Assembly: GCA_003506795.1 (NCBI GenBank) | Contig: DNYO01000330.1 | Span: 1-5,976, forward strand | DNA from: Deltaproteobacteria bacterium | Lineage (GTDB): Bacteria; Desulfobacterota; Syntrophorhabdia; Syntrophorhabdales; Syntrophorhabdaceae | Direction: 5' to 3' | DNA length: 5,976 bases | Shown here: positions 1-5,534 of the stretch, in pieces | How the letters are laid out: each line of letters opens with the position of its first letter | Position numbering within the stretch: position 1 is the first letter of the stretch | Notes under the pieces: generated by a model | The model's input: only the letters and a program-made list of their open reading frames with translations | What the model was told of the DNA's origin: nothing | Database searches by the model: none | Translations under genes and position numbers: made by a program

Positions 1-1061
1 CCGAGGATCGTCACACCGAGACCCCCGGTACCGATGGCGAAGCCTACCATAAGACCGGAGGCGATGCCAAGTTTGCTCGGAAGAAGCTTCTGGGCCATGA
101 CGATGGTGACGGAGAAACTTGAAACCAGGAGCATGCCCTGGATTCCCAAAACTACGAAGAGAAGGATGCTTTTCTCGATCGCCGGTATAAAAATGACGGG
201 CAAGGTGATAGTGGTCAGCAGCATCGATATCCGAACGAAGAGCCGGTGGCCGAAACGGTCGGCGATGGGGGCACCGATCAATGTTCCCGCTGCGCCGCAA
301 AAGAGGAAGACAAAAACAAGCTTTCCGGCGAAGAGAGGATCCCCCTTCAGGTAGTCGATATAGTAAAAGGGGATATAGGTCATGAGCCCGATCTGTGTCC
401 AGGAGCGCATGACAACGATAAGTATGACCATGCCCAATGAGGTGTACGCCAGTTTAGATGTCCTGGGGATATCGCGTTTAACCGCTTCGCTGTGGGCGGC
501 CACGGGCATCATGATCGTCCGGCGGTTTGCGAGAACGACGGCAACACACAGGAGCGCCGGGACGACAATGACGGGCAATGCGGAAAACCCGAATGCATCG
601 ATGATGTACATCGACAAAATGGGACCCAGGGAGAAACCGATATTCCCCCCGACGGAGAAAATGGACATACCCGTCGCGGCCCTCTGCCCGGTGAAAAAAT
701 GGGCTGTCTTGTAACCTTCAGGGTGATATGACGCCACTCCCAGCCCGCTTATGACCACAAGGCCGAGGATCAGGGCGAGGTGACCGGACAAGGGCAGCAG
801 CGAAAATCCGACTCCGGCGGCCAGAAGCCCGAGGGGCAGCAGGAACGCCATCGCCTTCTTGTCCGACACGTAGCCGAAAAGCGGCTGAAGTATGGACGAG
901 GTAAAATTGGATGCCATCAGGATCATTCCCGTAAGGGCGTAGCTCAATTCGAGCTTCTCTTTCAGGAACGGCAGAATGGCCGGAAGGGCCCCTTGATAGA
1001 TATCAACCACAAGGTGGCCGAGGGAAAGTATCAGGAGCACCTTGAGGTTAAATTGTCTCAT
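1..1061 (-). CDS. Fsr-like major facilitator superfamily transporter (C-terminus cut off by window edge)
   Basis: Inner-membrane MFS efflux carrier. I translated 353 uninterrupted codons from the ATG at 1061 down to the left edge; a typical 12-helix carrier of about 390-400 residues would need roughly 40 more. The protein is strongly hydrophobic throughout. It carries MFS motif-A-like loops at residues 63-69 (GYVSDKK) and 263-273 (GAPIADRFGHR). Similarity to E. coli fosmidomycin-resistance protein Fsr, from memory, is clear at HPE (113-115), VGGNIGFSLGP (137-147) and the stretch 327-353 (LLPSKLGIASGL, then GFAIGTGGLG). Fsr exports fosmidomycin; the substrate here cannot be read from sequence. 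The start lies inside the end of the Nudix gene (14-bp overlap) with only a weak GGGA/GAGA-like ribosome site, which suggests translational coupling. Family call is firm; the Fsr subfamily is likely. Confidence 0.92.
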   Translation of the reverse strand, partial: MRQFNLKVLLILSLGHLVVDIYQGALPAILPFLKEKLELSYALTGMILMASNFTSSILQPLFGYVSDKKAMAFLLPLGLLAAGVGFSLLPLSGHLALILGLVVISGLGVASYHPEGYKTAHFFTGQRAATGMSIFSVGGNIGFSLGPILSMYIIDAFGFSALPVIVVPALLCVAVVLANRRTIMMPVAAHSEAVKRDIPRTSKLAYTSLGMVILIVVMRSWTQIGLMTYIPFYYIDYLKGDPLFAGKLVFVFLFCGAAGTLIGAPIADRFGHRLFVRISMLLTTITLPVIFIPAIEKSILLFVVLGIQGMLLVSSFSVTIVMAQKLLPSKLGIASGLMVGFAIGTGGLGVTIL

Positions 1062-1581
1062 TCTCAACGACGTCCCTGAACGTCAGAAGAATCCTGCATG
1101 TTGCGCCCCAGATCCTGTCTCCATTGTAATGCAGCTCACCCCATTGTTCCGGTGCAAGCTCCGACCCTTTTACGTGCCCGTAAGGAAGGAAGATAAGGCG
1201 GGCGACCTCTCCCGGATTCGTTGTAAAGTCATAGGGGTAAGGAATTACCCCCACGAAGGTGGAAATGACAAACCCCGTGTATGTCCATGAATCGTCGAGC
1301 CTGCCTATGATCTCAACGTCTTGAGGTCGAACGCCGATCTCTTCATGGGTTTCCCTCAAGGCCGTACGTTCCAGGTGTCCATCGCCGGACTCGAACATCC
1401 CGCCCGGGAAGGAAACCTCACCCTTGTGATGCCGTACGGTGTCGGTTCGCTTTGTAAGCACACAGGACACAGCACCCTCATGTTCAAAAACCAGGAGCGC
1501 GGTGGCAGCCCGGACGGACGGCTCGCAGGCGATCTTTCGCGGTGCATAGTCTGTGAGGCGTTTTCTGATGGTCCCGAGCAT
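1048..1581 (-). CDS. Nudix hydrolase, CoA-diphosphatase (YeaB/NudL-like) type
   Basis: Predicted 177-residue cytosolic Nudix hydrolase. Members of this subfamily cleave CoA and related nucleotide diphosphates with Mg2+ or Mn2+. The CoA-type signature reads VLTKRTDTVRHHKGEVSFPGG (residues 41-61, first residues of the fold's loop), followed by the Nudix helix ALRETHEEIGV (74-84) with metal-binding E77, E80 and E81. As in YeaB-type enzymes, the spacing from GG to RE is 16 residues and the first Nudix-box Glu is not at its canonical place. The C-terminal IWGATCRIL (157-165) is also typical of the family. The start is uncertain: the ATG at 1581 gives a normal family length, but it has no Shine-Dalgarno and a promoter-like -10 sits just upstream, so the message may be leaderless. 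The frame stays open to an ATG at 1734, but that extension looks non-native. CoA specificity is inferred. Confidence 0.88.
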   Translation of the reverse strand: MLGTIRKRLTDYAPRKIACEPSVRAATALLVFEHEGAVSCVLTKRTDTVRHHKGEVSFPGGMFESGDGHLERTALRETHEEIGVRPQDVEIIGRLDDSWTYTGFVISTFVGVIPYPYDFTTNPGEVARLIFLPYGHVKGSELAPEQWGELHYNGDRIWGATCRILLTFRDVVENETI

Positions 1582-1616
1582 CACGTATTCTAACGTGAAG
1601 ATACCTGCAAAATCAA
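1581..1616 (-). promoter_or_regulatory. Candidate promoter and operator of the Nudix-transporter unit
   Basis: Read on the minus strand: -35-like TTGATT (1616-1611), an 18-bp spacer, then -10-like TAGAAT (1592-1587). Transcription would begin at about 1580-1581, on the start codon itself, giving a leaderless message. The -10 hexamer is flanked exactly by inverted arms TCACGT (1581-1586) and ACGTGA (1593-1598), an arrangement a dimeric repressor could use to block the promoter. The motif matches are seen directly; promoter and operator function are inference. Confidence 0.4.
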
Positions 1617-1713
1617 TCCTGCGCGTGGTTCGACCTCGAGCAGGCACACAAAAAACTATTTTACTCCGCGCTCTTTTTCGTGTAAAAATGAAGCAAAGCA
1701 ACCGCGGCAACGA

Positions 1714-1725
1714 ATAACCTGTTAT
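1714..1725. repeat. Short palindrome upstream of the small acidic protein gene
   Basis: ATAAC-CT-GTTAT, a 5-2-5 inverted repeat about 30 bp before the start codon at 1755, overlapping an AT-rich stretch (TTATAT, 1722-1727) that could act as a -10 box. I see no convincing -35 partner at 16-18 bp. It may be a regulator site or chance in an AT-rich leader. Confidence 0.25.
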
Positions 1726-1740
1726 ATGAAGCATCTCTTC

Positions 1741-1745
1741 GGAGG
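1741..1745 (+). promoter_or_regulatory. Ribosome binding site of the small acidic protein gene
   Basis: GGAGG lies 9 nt before the ATG at 1755; a second GGAG at 1749-1752 is too close to be the main site. This supports the plus-strand reading of 1755-2099 over the overlapping antisense open frame, which has no such site. Confidence 0.75.
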
Positions 1746-1754
1746 GATGGAGCG

Positions 1755-2099
1755 ATGAAAAAGCAAAAGGGAGGAACTCCCGACCTCAGGGACAAACTCG
1801 TGGCCGAGGTCGTCAAGAAGGTGATGGCCCTTCTCAAAACCAGGGGGTATGAACCGGACAGGACCATAATTGAAAAGACGGCCAATGAGGCGATAGACGA
1901 TTTCGTCGCGCAGTGGTACGAGGTTTCACTTGAAGCCATCGAATTGAAGGACGGCGAAGCGGATTTCGTTACCGACGACGAGATCGACGATCCGGAGCTC
2001 ATTCAGGAAGCAAAGCGGAGGGTCATCAAGGAACTCTACGAAGAACCGCCTGAAGACTTTTACGAAACTATAGTGCAAAGCGCCATAGTCTCTCGTTAA
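1755..2099 (+). CDS. Hypothetical acidic helical protein, 114 residues
   Basis: I do not recognise this protein. It is soluble-looking, with no signal peptide or membrane segment, and strongly acidic (about 28 Asp/Glu against 17 Lys/Arg). A basic N-terminus (MKKQKGG) leads into a likely amphipathic helix at 11-29, a turn at 30-36 (RGYEPDR), a second helix at 36-63 (through DDFVAQWYEVSLEAIEL), an acidic linker at 65-80 (including TDDEIDDPE), and a third helix at 80-96. Reality as a gene rests on the good GGAGG site, ATG start, normal codon texture and its own divergent leader; the antisense frame gives a serine-rich, unnatural protein. It converges on the Lon-like protease gene with overlapping stop codons. 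A role as protease partner or substrate is conceivable but only positional. Function unknown. Confidence 0.75.
   Translation: MKKQKGGTPDLRDKLVAEVVKKVMALLKTRGYEPDRTIIEKTANEAIDDFVAQWYEVSLEAIELKDGEADFVTDDEIDDPELIQEAKRRVIKELYEEPPEDFYETIVQSAIVSR
2096..2099. other. Shared TTAA stop palindrome of two convergent genes
   Basis: The self-complementary TTAA supplies TAA to the plus-strand small gene (2097-2099) and TAA to the minus-strand protease gene (2098-2096). The coding regions therefore overlap by 4 bp with no intergenic terminator. Confidence 0.9.
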
Positions 2100-4519
2100 T
2101 CATCGTCTTTCCTCGCCTTGCCTTCCTCACCGTTTTCCTTTTTCTTTTCCATGGCCTCCGAGATCTCCGTGAGGCGTTTCTCTACAAGATAATTGATGGT
2201 CCCCTCAGGATAGGTCCCATCCTCCCGAAGCTCACCCGCCTGCATGCCGGTCAGGAGTTCAAGGCCCTCTTCCATCCGGTCGATGGTATAGACGGTGAAA
2301 AGTCCGTCCCTTACCGCTTCCATGACATCGTCGCTCAAAACCAGGTTTCGTGCGTTGCGTTTCGGGATAATCACGCCGTGGGATCCGTCAAGACCGCGCA
2401 TCCGGCAGAGGTGGAAAAAACCCTCTATCTTCTGATTCACGCCCCCTATGGGCTGGACGTCTCCGTTCTGGTCCATGGAGCCCGTTATGGCAAAGCTCTG
2501 TTTTAGAGGAACGCCGGAGATGCTGCTCAAGAGCGCATAGAGTTCGGCGCAGGTCGCGCTGTCGCCTTCGACCATGTCGTAAAGCTGTTCGAATGTAATG
2601 GACGCAGACAGGCTTATCGGCTTTTTCACCGCGTACTTGCTGCCCAGATAGCTGGTAATTATGAGGATAGCTTTTTCATGGATCTTGCCGCTCATCTTGG
2701 TCTCACGCTCCAGGTTGACGACACCCGCGCGGCCCATGTAGGTCTTGGCCGTGATTCTCGATGGTTTGCCGAAGGCATAATCGCCGATGTCCAGAACGGC
2801 GAGACCATTGATCTGCCCTACGTTTTCACCCGACGTATTCACGATAAGCGTGTCTTCGAGCATCATTTCCTGCAGCCGCTCTTCAATGCGGTTCACGCGG
2901 AAGATCTTCTCCTTGACCGCCCGCGTCACGTGCCCGGCGCCGACCGTGTCGCTGCCGTCCTTCTTCGCCCAGTAATGGGCCTCCCTGATAAGGTCGGCGA
3001 TGTCGCTGAAGCGCGTCGAAAGTTTCTCCTGGTGGTCGGCAAAGCGTGAACCCATCTCCACCAGCCGGGCAACCGCCGTATTGTCAAAGGGGAGCAGGTT
3101 TTCGTCCTTCTGGCACTGGGCGACGTACATGGCATATTTCTCCATGTTCTCCGGGTTTCTCTCCATCCGGCTGTCGAAATCGGCCTTTACCTTGAAAAGT
3201 TCACGGGAATCTTCATCATAAGCGTGAAGCAAATAGTAAAGGTAAGGGTTTCCTATGAGAACCACCTTCGCATCGAGCGGCACCGCCTCAGGTTTGAGCC
3301 CCGCCGTGCTGATCAGGCGGTACTGTTCGAGGACGTCCTCGATACGGATCTCCTTGTTCTTGAGGGCCCGTTTCAATGCCTCGTAGGAAAAGGGGTTTCT
3401 CAAGAGCTCGAGGGCGTCGACAACGAGATATCCCCCGTTGGCCTTGTGCAGCGATCCGGCCTTGATCATCGTGAAATCAGTCGTGCCCATTCCGTACTGG
3501 ACTTTATACTCCATTCTTCCGAAGAGATTCAGGTAGGTGGGGTTGCTCTCGTAGACGACGGGAGCCCCCTTGCTTTCCCCGTTGTTTACCACGACATTGA
3601 CGGCATATCGCGCAAAAGAACTCTCCCCTTTCGGCATCTTGAGAAAAGGAAAGGGCGAGGGCGGCTCCTCGGTTGCCTTGAAATCATCGAGGTGAGTCAG
3701 TATGTCCTCTTTCACATCCCCGAGGTACTTTACAACCTTCTCCTGCTGTGCATATTTCTTCTGAATGGCATCGACCATGGGACCTACAAGATCAAGAGCC
3801 ACCATCCTGTCAAGACGCGTGACCATTTCCCTGACTATCTTCTCCGCCTCCCGCAGGATGCGGACCACATCGTTCAGTTTCTCCTGAAAAAGGCGCCCCG
3901 TTTCTTCCATTTTTGCCCGGGCCTTCGCGTCGAGAGCATCGAACTCCTCTTTTGCCATGGGCTCCCCATTCTCCTTGAGGGGAACGATAAGAACGCCCGT
4001 AGGGGTCCGCTTCACCGAGAAACCGCGGTCTTTGGCCTCCGAATCGAGACGGTTCAGATACTCCGTCTGTTTCTGCTGGAATTCATCGATGATCTTGCTC
4101 TTCTGTGTATCATATTCTTTCGACTCGAAGGCTTTAGGTATCTCCAGTTTGAGAATCTTGATCATCTCCTCGAGGTCTTTCTGAAAGATCACCCCCATGC
4201 CCGGCCCGAAAGAGAGGGCGGTCGCACTGTCGGGGTCCTTGAAGTTGTACACGTAGCACCAGTCTGCCGGGGCCTCCTCGTCGGCGGCCTTTTTCTTAAG
4301 CATGTACATGACTGTCGACATCTTCCCGGTACCGCTCTCACCAATGGCAAAGATATTGAACCCCTTGCTGTCCATATTGAGACCGAAATCCAAGGATCTT
4401 AAAGCCTTCTCCTGGCCGATCGTCATCGGTAATTCGGCGATCGCATCGGTTCTCGCAAAGGTGAAGGAAGCGGGATCACATCTTTTGTACAGCTGGTCAG
4501 GTTCTAACTTGGTGATCAA
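2096..4519 (-). CDS. Lon-family AAA+ protease, AAA_32/COG1067 (LonB/LonC-like) type
   Basis: An 807-residue cytosolic Lon-like serine protease, a normal length for the COG1067 group. Order: N-terminal linker (1-50); P-loop GESGTGK (60-66); a long helical, probably coiled-coil insertion (about 112-282, with LonC-type charged helices); Walker B-like GGYLVVDALELL (362-373); sensor-1-like GNP (423-425); possible arginine finger R451 (ADFDSRMER); small AAA lid (about 480-545); Lon protease domain (about 560-765); and a charged tail (791-807). The catalytic Ser is S654 in EGDSATCAEL and the Lys is K697 in GGVNQK, 43 residues apart as in E. coli Lon. Oddities: Met67 replaces the usual Ser/Thr after the P-loop Lys, and Ala369 replaces the Walker B Glu. 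There is no N-terminal Lon substrate domain and no membrane segment. The TTG start is fixed by a strong ribosome site. Family certain; ATP dependence unproven. Confidence 0.95.
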   Translation of the reverse strand: MITKLEPDQLYKRCDPASFTFARTDAIAELPMTIGQEKALRSLDFGLNMDSKGFNIFAIGESGTGKMSTVMYMLKKKAADEEAPADWCYVYNFKDPDSATALSFGPGMGVIFQKDLEEMIKILKLEIPKAFESKEYDTQKSKIIDEFQQKQTEYLNRLDSEAKDRGFSVKRTPTGVLIVPLKENGEPMAKEEFDALDAKARAKMEETGRLFQEKLNDVVRILREAEKIVREMVTRLDRMVALDLVGPMVDAIQKKYAQQEKVVKYLGDVKEDILTHLDDFKATEEPPSPFPFLKMPKGESSFARYAVNVVVNNGESKGAPVVYESNPTYLNLFGRMEYKVQYGMGTTDFTMIKAGSLHKANGGYLVVDALELLRNPFSYEALKRALKNKEIRIEDVLEQYRLISTAGLKPEAVPLDAKVVLIGNPYLYYLLHAYDEDSRELFKVKADFDSRMERNPENMEKYAMYVAQCQKDENLLPFDNTAVARLVEMGSRFADHQEKLSTRFSDIADLIREAHYWAKKDGSDTVGAGHVTRAVKEKIFRVNRIEERLQEMMLEDTLIVNTSGENVGQINGLAVLDIGDYAFGKPSRITAKTYMGRAGVVNLERETKMSGKIHEKAILIITSYLGSKYAVKKPISLSASITFEQLYDMVEGDSATCAELYALLSSISGVPLKQSFAITGSMDQNGDVQPIGGVNQKIEGFFHLCRMRGLDGSHGVIIPKRNARNLVLSDDVMEAVRDGLFTVYTIDRMEEGLELLTGMQAGELREDGTYPEGTINYLVEKRLTEISEAMEKKKENGEEGKARKDDD

Positions 4520-4525
4520 GGGATA

Positions 4526-4532
4526 CCTCCTT
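4526..4532 (-). promoter_or_regulatory. Ribosome binding site fixing a TTG start for the Lon-like protease
   Basis: Minus strand AAGGAGG, followed by 6 nt (TATCCC) and then TTG at 4519-4517. This near-perfect Shine-Dalgarno at ideal spacing makes the TTG the start; the first codons read TTG ATC ACC AAG. The use of TTG may moderate translation. Confidence 0.85.
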
Positions 4533-4580
4533 GGCTTTGTATTCTCAGCTCGGTGTTGCGGTTCCGGATTCGTTATATAG

Positions 4581-4608
4581 AAAATAACACCTCATCGCGA
4601 ATATTCAA
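4581..4608 (-). promoter_or_regulatory. Candidate promoter of the Lon-like protease gene
   Basis: In the 121-bp gap after the SDR gene the minus strand has TTGAAT (4608-4603), a 16-bp spacer and TATTTT (4586-4581). An AT-rich TATATA follows at 4579-4574 and could be an alternative -10. GTTAT/ATAAC arms at 4572-4576 and 4584-4588 form a small inverted repeat here. The leader would be about 55 nt. No heat-shock consensus (CIRCE or sigma-32-like) is visible. The match is moderate only. Confidence 0.35.
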
Positions 4609-4640
4609 CCCATGGGAGAAATAATGTCACGAACGGTCTC

Positions 4641-5396
4641 TCACCTCATCCAGCTGCCCCCCGTAACACAGAGGGTCTGTCCCGTCATGTATTCGCCTTC
4701 GTCGGATGCAAGAAAAAGAGCCGCGTTTGCAACGTCTTCGGGCGTACCCTTGCGCGGGTAAGGTATCTCCTCAAACATGCGGTCGATTTCGTCCTGCGGA
4801 TAGATATGGGGGATGAATTCGTTGAAAATGAAGCTCGGTGCGATGGTATTGGCCGTTATACGGTAGGGTGCGACCTCCATGGCGAGGCACCTCGTGAACG
4901 CCATGACCCCCGCTTTGGCTGCGGCATAATGGGCATGACCGCCGGCAAGCCCGCGAAAACCCGCTACCGATGTCACGCTGATGATCCGGCCGCCGTTCTG
5001 TTTTCTCATCGCCGGCACCACCGCACGGCAGCAATAGAATGTGCCTGTAAGCGATGTGGCGATCACAAGGTCCCAGACCTCGTCGGTTATGTCAGCCACC
5101 TGTGTCGGACGGTTCGTCCCCGCGTTGTTGAAAAGGACGTCTATACGCCCGAAAGCCCCGAGCGTCTCATCCACGGCATTCTTTACATCGACGGCGCTCG
5201 TTACGTCGCATTTGAGGCCGAGCGTCCTCACCCCCGATTCTGAGGCAATTTCCGCTGCAACCGCCCTTGCACGGTCCTCGTGGATGTCGGTGATGACGAT
5301 TGACGCACCCTCCCTTGCCATCACCCGGGCGGTCGCCTGCCCGATCCCGGCACCCGCCGCGGCAGTCAGTAGGACAACTTTATCCTGAAGTCTCAT
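4641..5396 (-). CDS. Short-chain dehydrogenase/reductase (SDR), FabG-like, probably NAD-dependent
   Basis: A 251-residue classical SDR, normal length, cytosolic, oxidising or reducing a hydroxyl/keto group with a nicotinamide cofactor. Seen: glycine-rich loop TAAAGAGIG (11-19), Asp37 at the end of strand 2 (ITDIHE), which in this family favours NAD over NADP, CDV (63-65), NNAG (90-93), Ser143 (VTSVAG), YxxxK with Tyr157 and Lys161, and the C-terminal TGQTLCVTGGSWM typical of classical members. Two positions are unusual: Ala12 where the loop normally has Gly (TG), and Ser115 (ATSLTGTF) where the catalytic Asn of the N-S-Y-K tetrad normally sits. The ATG at 5396 is preceded by AAGGAG at 5411-5406, spaced 9 nt. 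Substrate cannot be assigned; an annotation as 3-oxoacyl-ACP reductase would be guesswork. It is first in its direction and probably has its own promoter. Confidence 0.93.
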   Translation of the reverse strand: MRLQDKVVLLTAAAGAGIGQATARVMAREGASIVITDIHEDRARAVAAEIASESGVRTLGLKCDVTSAVDVKNAVDETLGAFGRIDVLFNNAGTNRPTQVADITDEVWDLVIATSLTGTFYCCRAVVPAMRKQNGGRIISVTSVAGFRGLAGGHAHYAAAKAGVMAFTRCLAMEVAPYRITANTIAPSFIFNEFIPHIYPQDEIDRMFEEIPYPRKGTPEDVANAALFLASDEGEYMTGQTLCVTGGSWMR

Positions 5397-5418
5397 CGTT
5401 GGCTTCTCCTTGAATCTA

Positions 5419-5448
5419 ATGATACAAAATTGCCGCGATAGTGCTCAA
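5419..5448 (-). promoter_or_regulatory. Candidate sigma-70-type promoter of the SDR gene
   Basis: Minus strand TTGAGC (5448-5443), an 18-bp spacer and TATCAT (5424-5419), giving a start near 5412 and a short leader of about 16 nt that begins at the AAGGAG ribosome site. Four to five of six positions fit each hexamer; the leader is very short, so the exact placement is uncertain. Confidence 0.4.
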
Positions 5449-5495
5449 GGGGAAAGTAAGGACGCCCTTCTTCCCTGTTCCTTTATTCCATGATA

Positions 5496-5505
5496 TGGTA
5501 TAAAT
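5496..5505 (+). promoter_or_regulatory. Candidate extended -10 promoter of the CHASE2 gene
   Basis: TGGTATAAAT matches an extended -10 (TGn followed by TATAAA at 5499-5504). No good -35 is seen 16-18 bp upstream, which is tolerated for extended -10 promoters. The start would be near 5511, about 24 nt before the GTG at 5535, leaving room for the ribosome site. Confidence 0.4.
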
Positions 5506-5524
5506 GCTCACACAAAAAATCGCC

Positions 5525-5530
5525 GGAGAA
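5525..5530 (+). promoter_or_regulatory. Ribosome binding site fixing a GTG start for the CHASE2 protein
   Basis: GGAGAA ends 4 nt before the GTG at 5535 (6 nt from GGAG). An in-frame ATG at 5490 has no ribosome site and lies upstream of the likely transcription start, so GTG is preferred. Confidence 0.65.
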
Positions 5531-5534
5531 CTAC

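Noticed and set aside
34..731. Plus-strand open frames across the left end
   Set aside because: They are antisense to the continuous MFS transporter translation and show no recognisable protein features.
1582..1734. N-terminal extension of the Nudix protein to the ATG at 1734
   Set aside because: The added 51 residues are basic and unlike Nudix N-termini, the start has no ribosome site, and it would cover the divergent leader of the small gene.
1661..2002. Minus-strand open frame antisense to the small acidic protein
   Set aside because: It encodes a serine-rich, unnatural sequence without a ribosome site; it is a shadow of the plus-strand gene.
3224..4402. Long plus-strand open frame (392 codons) inside the Lon-like gene
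   Set aside because: It is antisense to a protein with clear P-loop and protease motifs, and its His/Arg/Leu-rich translation shows no domain; a coding-strand mirror artefact.
4520..4640. Possible terminator between the SDR and protease genes
   Set aside because: No GC-rich hairpin followed by a T-run is present on the minus strand after the SDR stop; only short AT-rich inverted arms were found.
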